From Bryobacteraceae bacterium (GTDB taxonomy: Bacteria > Acidobacteriota > Terriglobia > Bryobacterales > Bryobacteraceae): 64,000 nt of DNA. The stretch lies in assembly GCA_029975915.1 (NCBI GenBank), contig JARKOC010000138.1, forward strand, positions 1 through 64,000. The letters run 5' to 3'. The notes under the pieces are model-generated. The model did no database searches, was not told the origin of the DNA, and saw nothing but the letters and a program-made list of their open reading frames with translations. The translations under genes and the position numbers were made by a program. Below are positions 16,603 to 25,473 of the stretch, piece after piece. The first letter of the stretch is position 1. Each line of letters begins with the position of its first letter.

Positions 16603-18519
16603 TCATCGCTGCTGAGACGTGGGGGAGGCTTTTCCTTTTACACTGCCGTCGTCCTTGACGTCCGGCAACGATCGTAAGTCAATGCGTAGCACTTTAATAT
16701 CCTCCATGTTTTCCGAGTGGATGATGTAGAGGAAATCGCCGTGTTCGAGCAGTTGCGGGTAATGATACCCGGCATATCCGGGCGACTTGCCCGAATAGCG
16801 GTACATGGTTGGAGCGTCGCGCAGTATCAACATCGAGCGGAACACGAATCCGTCGGGGGAAAGCGAAAGGCACATCACATCTCTCGTACCTGAAGGATTA
16901 GGGCTAGAGGCCATCGCATATGTTCGATTGCTCAAACGGAGCACGTTGAACTTGGCGGTGGCATCTGGGAAGTCCGATTGGAGCGGCTGGGACCAGGTCA
17001 TTCCATGATCGGTGCTGAGCGAGCGGTACAGGCGCCGCGAATTGCTCCCATCACGGAACGCAGCGACGAGCGTGCCGTCCGCAGTGGCCCACCAGTGTGG
17101 TTCGTCGAGATGAGCGCCGTGCTCCGGTTGAGGCAATGGCACTCTTCGCCAATCGGTGATTGAGCGAACGCCGCCGATGAGCATTGAGATCTGCATCTTG
17201 TGGTCGCGGCGCGACATGAACCATTCACCCGAAGGCAATTGGCGGGGAGGGAAGTTATTGATGGTGTCCTGGGCGATCACAATAGGCGGATCCCACCCAT
17301 TCCGGCCAGCGTTCCACTTGTAGCCGAGCAACCTGAGGTCCGCAGCGAACAACGGCCGGACGGCCTCGTCGTGGGCAGCGAGCGCGTAAAGTTCGCCGTT
17401 GCGGATCCAGAAACCGCGCGCAAAGTAGCGGTGGTTCTCCTTGTCCTCGCGCGGGGTGATCATCCCGGGCTCGGACCAGCGGATGCCGTCCTCGCTTGTC
17501 GCGAACTTCACATGCTGTCCTGCCTGGAGATCGCGGATGCGGTTCGAACTCCACATCACCCAGAACCGGCCACGGAAACGGGTGATGTAGGGGTGCATGT
17601 TGAAGCCGGCCTCGTGCTCGACGGCTCGAAACACGATGCTTATAGTGCTTTCAGCCCGCGGGAGTTTTGAAAAATCGGGGCGAGCTGTATCGAAGGCGGG
17701 GACCTCGAACATGTGCCGTGCCCGGCGCTCCCCAGTAGTGCGAATGAAGCGGTTCATCGCTTCCGCCAAGGCGGCCGGCGACTGAAGGGGCAGCGGATGC
17801 GATGCGCCAGGGATCCACTGCATTGCGATGTTGTCGCGCACGGGGATTTTCAGTTGTTCCGGCGTTGGCCGGGGGCGTCCCCGGTCGCCGTAAACCTCAA
17901 GAATCGGAATCTGCGTCGATGCCAGAAACTCTGTTCCGTCCCATTTCCGCCAAATCTGGGCGAAGGCCTTCCTCTGTTCATCGGTCCATTTGCCCGTGGC
18001 CCGGGCGCGCCCTGCGAGCCGCCGCGCCTCCTGCTCCGGCGTGAGGGTGTTCTGGTCGCTTGGACCAAAGGCGTCGCGCTGGGCATGGTAATTGGTCCAG
18101 CCCTCGATCGACAAAATCCCGAGAACCGATTCCGGCCAAGCGCGCCCGATTTCAAGAGCCACCATGCCGCCGATGCTGTGCCCTCCCACATAGAACTTGC
18201 TGATGCCCTCGGCATCGGCAATCCGTTTGACGTCGTGGGCGAACTGCTCGATGGAGCCGTTGGCCGGTGGCGGCCAGCTCTGGCCATGACCACGAAGCTC
18301 CACCAGGATGAGTGGGAGATTGGGGTCCAGTCCGGCGACGACGTCGTCCCACTGGCGGTTGTCATTAAAGCTGCCCGGAATCAGGATGAGGGGCGGACCT
18401 GTGCCGCGGCGGACCTGATAGGAGATGTGGCCCTCGTCAGTTTGGATCTGTTTGCGCGGGTAGTCGGCGGGGCTCAGCGCCGCGAGCGCGAGTAATGGGA
18501 GCAGGAAACAGGTTTTCAT
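16603..18519 (-). CDS. Exported alpha/beta hydrolase fused to a sialidase-like beta-propeller
   Basis: A 638-residue two-domain protein with a Sec signal peptide (1-18). Residues about 25-275 are an alpha/beta hydrolase: oxyanion region LILIPGSFND, nucleophile GHSIGG (Ser115), acid in VYGDRG and His in PGASHPLPL. Residues about 285-625 resemble the six-bladed BNR/sialidase propeller: VMWSSNRIRD, FATSEDGIRWSEP, STDHGMTWSQP and YHYPQLLEHGDFLYIIHS. I do not know this pairing as a common architecture. A frameshift-generated fusion is unlikely because both halves lie in one continuous frame. It may deacylate and bind or cleave a glycan; both activities are inferred. Confidence 0.78.
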   Translation of the reverse strand: MKTCFLLPLLALAALSPADYPRKQIQTDEGHISYQVRRGTGPPLILIPGSFNDNRQWDDVVAGLDPNLPLILVELRGHGQSWPPPANGSIEQFAHDVKRIADAEGISKFYVGGHSIGGMVALEIGRAWPESVLGILSIEGWTNYHAQRDAFGPSDQNTLTPEQEARRLAGRARATGKWTDEQRKAFAQIWRKWDGTEFLASTQIPILEVYGDRGRPRPTPEQLKIPVRDNIAMQWIPGASHPLPLQSPAALAEAMNRFIRTTGERRARHMFEVPAFDTARPDFSKLPRAESTISIVFRAVEHEAGFNMHPYITRFRGRFWVMWSSNRIRDLQAGQHVKFATSEDGIRWSEPGMITPREDKENHRYFARGFWIRNGELYALAAHDEAVRPLFAADLRLLGYKWNAGRNGWDPPIVIAQDTINNFPPRQLPSGEWFMSRRDHKMQISMLIGGVRSITDWRRVPLPQPEHGAHLDEPHWWATADGTLVAAFRDGSNSRRLYRSLSTDHGMTWSQPLQSDFPDATAKFNVLRLSNRTYAMASSPNPSGTRDVMCLSLSPDGFVFRSMLILRDAPTMYRYSGKSPGYAGYHYPQLLEHGDFLYIIHSENMEDIKVLRIDLRSLPDVKDDGSVKGKASPTSQQR

Positions 18520-18709
18520 GGGGTGGCCATTTCGAGCGGGTTCCCGGACTTTGTGTTCACTTCGGTCTGACGGCCGCCGCGTGGATACGGCGCGCCAAAC
18601 CCATGCAGTCTTCCCTTAGGATGCGACTTGGGACGCCGGTGCGCGCATCGCCCGCCTTGGTTCCAGTTCATCTTTGCACTTTCCATTGTGGCCGAACATT
18701 GGCGGCCGC

Positions 18710-19882
18710 TCACACCGCCTGCCGTTCCAAAGCCCGGCCGCGCTGGACGATGGCTTCGCCGTGGATTTTGCGGAGTTTGTCGATGGTGGAGGCCAGTTTC
18801 ACTTCAAACTCGCGATGCGGCGTCTGGGGCGCGAACAGGTCCATCTGCGGCGACGGGCGGTAGATGCGCTGCGCCCGCAGTGTGATGGCCCGCAACCGGA
18901 CCCGCCGCGTCCACGCCGCATCGAGCAGATTCGGCAACAAGGGCAGGATTTCGGTGTCGAGCGAGGCCGGCTCCGCCAGATCGGATTGCTTGCGCGACTC
19001 ATCGCGGTCGGTGTAGCGCAACTCCAATGCGATGCGCCGGATCTCGCTGCCCCCGGCGCGCACCTGCGCCATCAGCCGTTCGGCCATGCGCGCGAGCAGG
19101 GCGTCGATGACAGGACGGTCCCACATATCCTCCTCAAATTCGACCGTCTCCGCCCAGCCCGGCTCGGCGGCTTTCCTTTTGCCCACCGGCTCTTCCGAGA
19201 TGCCCTGCGCCCGGCGCTGAATCCGTTGCGCGCCTTTGCCCAGCAGCGACGACAGCGCATCGACGGGCGCCGTGGCGAACTGGCCGATCGAGCGGATGCC
19301 GGCTACATCCAACGCCGCCAGCGCGCCGCCCTCCAGCCCCGGCAACCAGCGCAGTGGCAACGGGGCCAGAAACGCCCGTTCATGGCCCGGCGGGACGGCG
19401 ATCTGCGCGCCGGGTTTGCGGACGCGCGCGGCGATCCGCGCCACCAGTTTGTTGGTCGAGATGCCGGCCGAGATGGTGACTTTGAGCCAGTCGCGCACGG
19501 TGGAGCGGATGAGGGCGACCGTCTCCTGCGGACCGCGTCCCAGGGCGCGGTCCAGGCCCGTCAGGTCGAGCCAGGCCGCGCCGACAGAGGCGGGTTCCAC
19601 CAGCGGCGTCGTCTCCTGGCAGAGATACAGAATCTGGTCGAAGAAGCGTTCATACAATTCGAAATGCGCCGGCATCACCACCAGCGCCGGAACGGCTCTT
19701 CGCGCCCGGCTCACCGGCCAACCCGGACGGATGCCCAGCCGCCGCGCCTCGCTGCTGGCCGACAGCACCACGCCGCGCTTCTCTCCACCAACCACCACCG
19801 GACGCCGCCGCAAACGGCTGTCAGAGGCCTGTTCGATGGAGGCAAAGAAACTATCGCCGTCCCAATGGACCACCGTTCGCAT
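18710..19882 (-). CDS. Y-family DNA polymerase homologue with lost catalytic acids (ImuB-like)
   Basis: About 390 residues from the ATG at 19882; the frame is open to 20041, but family homology begins at MRTVVHWDGDSFF. The fingers/palm motifs are present: WDGDSFFASIEQ, VLSASSEARRLGI, AGISTNKLVARIA, and the HhH region IRSIGQFA. Where active enzymes have SxDEAxLD, this protein has SVGAAWLD, so the paired Asp-Glu are Gly and Ala and the two-metal site should be dead. Near the C terminus QMDLF is a beta-clamp-binding motif. Loss of catalysis plus clamp binding is the description of ImuB, the platform of the ImuA/ImuB/DnaE2 mutasome. No imuA or dnaE2 lies next to it. Confidence 0.75.
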   Translation of the reverse strand: MRTVVHWDGDSFFASIEQASDSRLRRRPVVVGGEKRGVVLSASSEARRLGIRPGWPVSRARRAVPALVVMPAHFELYERFFDQILYLCQETTPLVEPASVGAAWLDLTGLDRALGRGPQETVALIRSTVRDWLKVTISAGISTNKLVARIAARVRKPGAQIAVPPGHERAFLAPLPLRWLPGLEGGALAALDVAGIRSIGQFATAPVDALSSLLGKGAQRIQRRAQGISEEPVGKRKAAEPGWAETVEFEEDMWDRPVIDALLARMAERLMAQVRAGGSEIRRIALELRYTDRDESRKQSDLAEPASLDTEILPLLPNLLDAAWTRRVRLRAITLRAQRIYRPSPQMDLFAPQTPHREFEVKLASTIDKLRKIHGEAIVQRGRALERQAV

Positions 19883-20511
19883 AGTATAAATTCTTACACT
19901 GTAATCCTGCCACTCTTCTCCGCCCCACGCAAGCGCCTTGTCGCCCGGTGCGAGACGGCGCGGAAGCGGAAGCATTCTGCCTGACTGCGCCAACGCGGGA
20001 ACCGGGACGGGCTGTTTGCGGATGGCGACCTTGAGGGCCAAGCGGCGCGCTTGATGGCCAGGTCCAGGAGGCGTGTCGTGGCGGCCTGCGACGCAAGGAC
20101 GTGCTTTTCATGCAGATCGCGCAGGTATTGATTGCAGGCTTGCCGGTCCGTGACGGCATTCAGAAACCCGCGGCGTTGATACTGCCAGAAGCTGCCCTTC
20201 CCTCATGCCAGAATTGCGTTGCGCCGCGGCGCGGACTGCCCCGCCAAGGGCTCGCGCCGTGAGCCGGAGGGAACCCTTGAGGGGTGGCACGCTGCGCGAG
20301 AATCGCACGCTGCGGGAAGGGCCGGCGACCGGCTGCTTCGGTGACTTTTTTCGTGACCCAACGCCCTGACTTTCAACGGCACTTCTGATGGCATAATTTT
20401 GGATAGACACAATTTAAGACCTTGATCTCTTTTTTTGTTTGTGCTAGGCTTGTTCAGTCGGGCCAGCCGGCCCCGAGGGTGGTGGAGCGGCGTAGGGGTG
20501 CGAGGGAATCA
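19883..20511. other. Long region without a confident gene, with a possible gene remnant
   Basis: About 630 bp between the ImuB-like and SagB-like genes. Immediately before the ImuB-like ATG sits an A/T-rich palindromic patch (19883-19904). On the minus strand a frame from about 20206 to 20041 reads like protein (FWQYQRRGFLNAV, then NQYLRDLHEKHVLAS) but has no ATG and is closed upstream by a TGA. It then seems to pass, with a frame change, into the open stretch preceding the polymerase-like gene. This could be the decayed end of a lost upstream gene. At 20432-20446 a T-rich run lies before the SagB-like gene. Nothing else is recognised. Confidence 0.4.
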
Positions 20512-21186
20512 ATGCCAGAACGCGGCAAATCGACATCTGCCTTAACGCGCGCAGTGGCGTGGATTCCAAGGCCCGGAGACCGGATCCAGATCCAGGCGCC
20601 AGCGGCAGGCGAGGCGGGCACGCTCAATGCATGCCTCGCGGCGCGCAGATCTGTCCGCAACTATGAACCCGCCCCTGTGACCCTAGCGCAAGTATCACAA
20701 TTGATCTGGGCGGCGCAGGGCGTCACAGGCTTGGGTGGGTTACGCACGTCGCCATCGGCGGGTGCGATTTATCCTCTGACGGCGTATCTCATCGCGTCGA
20801 ACGTCGAGGGTCTGCTTCCCGGTATCTACCGGTACGAACCCGATGCGGGCGAACTCGCGTTCATCGAAAAAGGCGAGAGGCGCAAGCGGCTGTGTGTGGC
20901 GGCCATGGGGCAGGAGTGCGTCCTTTCAAGTCCGATGGCGCTGCTCCTGGTTTCCTGGGAAAAACGCGTCCGCGCGGAGTTCGGAGACTACGCTGAAAAG
21001 CTCATCTCCATGGAATGCGGCCACGCCGCCCAGAACTTCCTGCTCGAAGCGGTATCACTCAGGCTTGGCGCGATCGGTCTCGCGAAATTCGATATCGACG
21101 CCATGCGCGCCGCCGTCCCAATCCGCAGCGACGAGAAGCCCGAGTACCTGCTGCTGGCGGGCTATCCAGCAGGCAGACAGGCATAG
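20512..21186 (+). CDS. SagB/ThcOx-type nitroreductase-family oxidoreductase
   Basis: About 224 residues from the ATG at 20512, which follows GAGG by 7-8 nt; a TTG at 20422 would add 30 unlikely residues. The fold is FMN-dependent nitroreductase: LAARRSVRNYEPAPVTL, LIWAAQGVTG, TSPSAGAIYPL, PGIYRYEPDAGEL, and GHAAQNFLLEAVSLRLGAIGLAKFD. These are hallmarks of the SagB group that oxidises azolines in peptide natural products, but stand-alone members outside such clusters are common. No YcaO or precursor peptide is nearby, so the role is open. It is convergent with trpD, with 8 bp between them. Confidence 0.82.
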   Translation: MPERGKSTSALTRAVAWIPRPGDRIQIQAPAAGEAGTLNACLAARRSVRNYEPAPVTLAQVSQLIWAAQGVTGLGGLRTSPSAGAIYPLTAYLIASNVEGLLPGIYRYEPDAGELAFIEKGERRKRLCVAAMGQECVLSSPMALLLVSWEKRVRAEFGDYAEKLISMECGHAAQNFLLEAVSLRLGAIGLAKFDIDAMRAAVPIRSDEKPEYLLLAGYPAGRQA

Positions 21187-21194
21187 CGCCTGGT

Positions 21195-22229
21195 TCACCC
21201 ATCGATACTGACGGCGTGAGAGAACTCGACGAACTGCCGGAGTTTGCCCATCGCCGCGCCTGACCGGATCGAATCCAGCGCCGCCAACACGCCATCCTTC
21301 CAGTTCCGCACCTTGCCCGCGGCGATCAGCCCCAAAGAGGCGTTCGCCAAAACGATATCGCAAGCCGGTCCTTTTTCGCCGTTCAGCACGCTCAGAGTGA
21401 TTGCCTTGTTCGTCTCGGCGTCACCGCCTCGCAATTCCGCAAGTGTCGCCGTGGGGAGTCCGAAATCGGCCGGCGATAACCGCAGGTGCTCGATAGCGCC
21501 GCCGGTAATGGAGAAGACGTCGCCGGCGCCTGTTGTTGAAAACTCATCCAAGCCGTCAGCACCATGAACCACAAAACCATGGCGGAGTCCCAGCGAAGAC
21601 AGCGTCAAGGCCATCAACTCCGCCGCCTGAACCGAGGGCGCGCCGGCAAGCTGGCAGGTCGCGCCGGCCGGATTGGTCAACGGCCCGAGAAGGTTAAAAG
21701 CAGTGCGAGTCTTCAACTCCGCTCTCGCCGGCTGAGCGTGACGCATCGCAGGGTGAAGCGCCGGGGCAAATAGGAATCCAAAACCAATTTCCCTGATCGC
21801 CCTGCCCATGTCCTCCGGGCGCATAAGGAGTTTTGCCCCGAGCGCCTCCAACAGATCGGCTGACCCGCAGAGGCTCGACATCGACCGGTTGCCGTGCTTG
21901 GCAACTTTGACCCCCGCCCCGGCCACCACGAAGGCGACCACGGTGGAGACATTGAGCGTTCCCTGGTTATCGCCGCCGGTGCCGCAGGTGTCGAGCACCG
22001 GTTCTCCGGTCACTCCATGTTCCACCTTCACCGCGCTGTCGCGCATCGCCATCGCCAATCCGCACAACTCGTCAACCGTTTCGCCTTTCATGCGAAGCGC
22101 CGTCGCAAAAGCGGCGATCTGAGCGGTGGAAGCCTCACCGGCCAGGATTGCGCCCATGGCCTGCCTGGCATCGGCGGCCGACAGGGATTCCTTGTTAATC
22201 ACACGATGCAGGAACGGGAGTAGCGACAT
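21195..22229 (-). CDS. trpD: Anthranilate phosphoribosyltransferase
   Basis: A 344-residue enzyme of tryptophan synthesis that joins anthranilate and PRPP. DTCGTGGDNQGTLNVST (about 82-98) is the PRPP-binding loop and VKVAKHGNRSMSS (about 108-120) the anthranilate/ribose region; the second metal motif lies around GADGLDEFSTTG. Length is normal for the family. No other trp gene is adjacent, so it is not part of a local trp operon. The ATG at 22229 starts MSLLPFLHRVI. Confidence 0.95.
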   Translation of the reverse strand: MSLLPFLHRVINKESLSAADARQAMGAILAGEASTAQIAAFATALRMKGETVDELCGLAMAMRDSAVKVEHGVTGEPVLDTCGTGGDNQGTLNVSTVVAFVVAGAGVKVAKHGNRSMSSLCGSADLLEALGAKLLMRPEDMGRAIREIGFGFLFAPALHPAMRHAQPARAELKTRTAFNLLGPLTNPAGATCQLAGAPSVQAAELMALTLSSLGLRHGFVVHGADGLDEFSTTGAGDVFSITGGAIEHLRLSPADFGLPTATLAELRGGDAETNKAITLSVLNGEKGPACDIVLANASLGLIAAGKVRNWKDGVLAALDSIRSGAAMGKLRQFVEFSHAVSIDG

Positions 22230-22341
22230 GGGGTAGAAGGCTGCCGGACGGGCTTCCTATGAGCCTAACATAGGCTGATCCGTACAAGCCTCCCAGGGAG
22301 CCAGGCGGCGATTCCCATCTGCGGGAAGCCAGTAGCTCCTT

Positions 22342-22369
22342 TTGTATTGATCAATTTCTGCGCTATAGT
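22342..22369 (+). promoter_or_regulatory. Putative promoter of the TPR kinase gene
   Basis: TTGTAT (22342-22347) and TATAGT (22364-22369, 5/6 match) are separated by 16 nt. This would give a 5' leader of about 90 nt ahead of the ATG at 22468. A TTGATCAA palindrome lies between the two boxes. Confidence 0.4.
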
Positions 22370-22467
22370 TTTACTACTCGAATCAGGGATGGCGCGCTCG
22401 CGCCTCCCGCGCCGCCTGGGATGCGGGGCAGATGTGGACGGATGCGTTTCTCTCTTCTTGACTGGGC

Positions 22468-25400
22468 ATGAACAACCCAACAATCGGGCATTACGAGATT
22501 CTCGGCAAACTCGGTGAAGGCGGGATGGGCGTGGTGCATCTGGCCCGGGATACGCGGCTGAACCGTCAGGTTGCGCTGAAACTCCTGCCGGAGCACCTGT
22601 CGGTCACGCCAGATGCCAAAGCGCGTTTCATCAGGGAAGCTCAGTCGGCCTCCGCCTTGAACAGTCCGCACATCGTGACCGTCTACGAAATTGGCAGCCA
22701 CGAGGGATCGGACTTCATCGCTATGGAGTACATCCGCGGAGAGACGTTGGCTGACCTCCTGCGGCGCGGACCTCTCGGCTTCGAACTGGCGCTCAACTAT
22801 TCACTTCAACTGGCCGCCGCCCTCTCCACCGCCCACGCCTCAGGTATCGTCCACCGCGACCTGAAACCGGGGAACGTCATGGTCGGCCCCGGGGGACTGC
22901 TGAAGATTCTGGACTTTGGCTTGGCCAAACCCGTCGCTTCGATCGGGAACGAACCCGATGCCCGCGCGGACCTCACCACGACTTCGCCATTGACTCAGCA
23001 TGGCCTAGCAATGGGCACGCTCGCCTACATGTCGCCGGAACAGGCGTTGGGCGCTGAAGTCGATACGCGCTCCGATATTTTCTCACTGGGCCTTGTTCTG
23101 TATGAAATGTTTACAGGCAAGCGGCCGTTCGCTGGGCCCACACCCGGCGACACGTTCCGCCGCCTCCAACTCGATGAGCCGGCGCCGCTGTCTGAAGTCA
23201 GCGCGGAACTGCCTCCCGCCCTGGATGAGATCATCCGGAAAACGCTGGCAAAAAAGCCGTGCGACCGCTACCAGACAGCCAGCGGACTGGAAACGGACCT
23301 GAGAACTCTCCTCCCGGGATCCGGACACCAAACGTCACCTTGCCAAATCATGGCACAGGAAACACAGCCAGTTCAGCGCAGGCTGGCAAAGCTAGCCAAC
23401 AGCCGCGCGTTGCAGGTTGCCGGTGTGGCACTTGCCGCCGTGGCTCTACTTGCTGTCTGGCAGCCCTGGAAACTCCTGCGTCACGAGCCTCCGCCGTCGG
23501 CCAGGCGATGGTTCGATCAAGGGGCCGCCGCCATTCTCGACGGTACGTATCACACGGCCAGTCTCGCGTTGGAACGGGCCGTGGCCGAGGATCCAGGGTA
23601 CTCGCTGGCCCATATCAGGCTGGCCGAAACCTACTTCGAACTCGACGCTCTCGACAAGGCCAAGGAACATTTGCTGCTGGCGGCCCCTGACGCTTCTGGA
23701 TCCTCGCTGGACTCACTGACCGAACTCTATCATCAGGCAGTCAGACTGACGGTTACGGGCGATTTCGATGGGGCTGCACGAGTCTATGCGCGCATCCGGG
23801 ACGCCGTTCCCTCTTCCAGCCGGCCGAGCGCCCTTGTCGATTACGGCCGGGCTCTGGAACGGGCGGAAAACCTGAAGGCGGCCATGACCGCATACGAGGA
23901 GGCATCGAGAACTCAGTCGCAATATCCGTCTGCTTTCCTCCGGCTTGGGATTCTCCATCGCCGCCGGATGGACCAGACCTTGGCCGGCAGCGCTTTTCAG
24001 CAAGCGGAAAGCCTTTACCGCAGCCTAGGCAACGTCGAGGGACTCGCTGAGGTCAACTACCAGCGAGGGGTTCTCTTGAACAGCCTGGGCAACGCGCGCG
24101 AGGCAAGGCCGATATTGGATCAAGCCTTGGATCTGGCGAGAACCGCCAGCAGCGACCAGCAGGAGATCGCCATTCTGCTCCAATTAAGCGCGGTCATGCA
24201 ACGGCTCGAAGGTCCGGACAAGGCGAGGGAGTACGCAACGACGGCGATTGACCTCGCACGTTCAAAGGGTCTCGAGCCTCTTGCTGCCAGGGGTCTCATC
24301 GACGTGGGCAACTCCTATTTCCTTGCGGGCGACCCAAGCCGGGCGAAAGATTACTTCACTCAGGCCCTCGAGTCCGCCCGCCGTAACAGATCGCGCCGGA
24401 CCGAGGCGCGGGCGCTTCTTTCGCTGGGCAGTCTTGCCATACAGCAGGGCCAATACGTGGATGGCGTCAAGCAGGTCGACTCCGCTTTGGCCTTCTACCG
24501 CGAGGGGGGATACCGTAAGGAGACATCGCAAGGGTTGTTGCTTTCCGGCCGGGCCCGCCGGTCGATGGGGGATTATGACAACGCCCTGAAAGCGTTTGAG
24601 GAACAACACCGCCGCGCACTCGAGGTCGGTGATGTCGAGCAGGTGGCGCTATCACTCGAGGCTTTGGGATCCGTGTGCCTCTTGCAGGGCCGCTTGCCCG
24701 ACGCCTTGAACTATTTTCAGGAGGCACTCTCATCGGCAGGCAGCGCTCCGAATCCGCTGGCCACGGCCTACACCACAATTAACAGTTCCACTGCCCTCTG
24801 GCGTTTAGGCCGGTACAGCGAAGCAGAAAAGCTGCTGGGCCCGCTGGATTCGGCCGAAACCGGCGGGAAGCTCAACCCGGCCATCAGGGCGGTTCTCGCC
24901 GAGTGCCGCGCCGCCATTGCTTTAAGCCGCCGCCAATTCTCCACCGCAGCCGCTCACGCCGCCCGAATCCTGAGCGAGCCAGGAGTGAATCCGGCGGTCG
25001 CATCTGGCGCGAGGTCATTGCTTGCGATGTCTCAAGCCGAATCGGGCGATCCGGCTGGGGCAATTAAGTCGGCACGGCAGGCAGTGGAAACGGCCGGTGC
25101 GGCGCGACTTCAAGATTTGTCCTCCGTCGCACTCGCCGCACAGGCCATCGCATTTCATGCCGCGGGCCGGCACAAGGAGGCTCTGGATTCAGCCAAGCAA
25201 GCGCTGGCAATGACCTCAGCCGGCAACCATGAACGGCAATGGCGCATCTTCCTGCTGGCTTCGCGCGCCGCCTCGGCCGCGGGCCAGCGTGAGGAATCTT
25301 CCAGCTATGCCGCCCGGTCGGCGGCTTCTTTACAAGAAGTGGAACGGCTTCTCGGCGCCAGCGGCTTTGCGTTCTATCTCCGCCGGCCCGACGTCCAATT

Positions 25401-25473
25401 TGACCGCATCATACTCCACTCGCTCCACAGACCCGCCTCAAACCTCGTTCAAGTGAAAGGACCAGTCAGATGA
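22468..25473 (+). CDS. Transmembrane Ser/Thr protein kinase with extracytoplasmic TPR domain
   Basis: A 1001-residue receptor-like kinase. Residues 8-270 are a complete Hanks-type kinase: GEGGMGVV, Lys38 in VALKLL, HRDLKPGN (Asp131), DFG (149-151), and GTLAYMSPEQ. A membrane segment around 312-332 separates it from about 650 residues of tetratricopeptide-like repeats (for example LAEVNYQRGVLLNSLGNAREA and ALLSLGSLAIQQGQYVDGVKQ). The TPR half is probably outside the membrane and binds proteins or peptides. Its stop overlaps the start of a small exported protein (ATGA), suggesting the pair works together. Kinases of this build are numerous in Solibacter-type acidobacteria. Confidence 0.9.
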   Translation: MNNPTIGHYEILGKLGEGGMGVVHLARDTRLNRQVALKLLPEHLSVTPDAKARFIREAQSASALNSPHIVTVYEIGSHEGSDFIAMEYIRGETLADLLRRGPLGFELALNYSLQLAAALSTAHASGIVHRDLKPGNVMVGPGGLLKILDFGLAKPVASIGNEPDARADLTTTSPLTQHGLAMGTLAYMSPEQALGAEVDTRSDIFSLGLVLYEMFTGKRPFAGPTPGDTFRRLQLDEPAPLSEVSAELPPALDEIIRKTLAKKPCDRYQTASGLETDLRTLLPGSGHQTSPCQIMAQETQPVQRRLAKLANSRALQVAGVALAAVALLAVWQPWKLLRHEPPPSARRWFDQGAAAILDGTYHTASLALERAVAEDPGYSLAHIRLAETYFELDALDKAKEHLLLAAPDASGSSLDSLTELYHQAVRLTVTGDFDGAARVYARIRDAVPSSSRPSALVDYGRALERAENLKAAMTAYEEASRTQSQYPSAFLRLGILHRRRMDQTLAGSAFQQAESLYRSLGNVEGLAEVNYQRGVLLNSLGNAREARPILDQALDLARTASSDQQEIAILLQLSAVMQRLEGPDKAREYATTAIDLARSKGLEPLAARGLIDVGNSYFLAGDPSRAKDYFTQALESARRNRSRRTEARALLSLGSLAIQQGQYVDGVKQVDSALAFYREGGYRKETSQGLLLSGRARRSMGDYDNALKAFEEQHRRALEVGDVEQVALSLEALGSVCLLQGRLPDALNYFQEALSSAGSAPNPLATAYTTINSSTALWRLGRYSEAEKLLGPLDSAETGGKLNPAIRAVLAECRAAIALSRRQFSTAAAHAARILSEPGVNPAVASGARSLLAMSQAESGDPAGAIKSARQAVETAGAARLQDLSSVALAAQAIAFHAAGRHKEALDSAKQALAMTSAGNHERQWRIFLLASRAASAAGQREESSSYAARSAASLQEVERLLGASGFAFYLRRPDVQFDRIILHSLHRPASNLVQVKGPVR

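Noticed and set aside
16588..16615. TCAGCAG/CTGCTGA hairpin between the Gfo/Idh and fusion genes
   Set aside because: The stem is 7 bp with a 14-nt loop and no T tract, and it overlaps the end of the fusion gene; it could be chance.
18674..19984. 436-codon open frame antisense to the ImuB-like gene
   Set aside because: The translation is Arg/Gln/Asp-rich low-complexity sequence without motifs, while the opposite strand encodes a clear Y-family fold.
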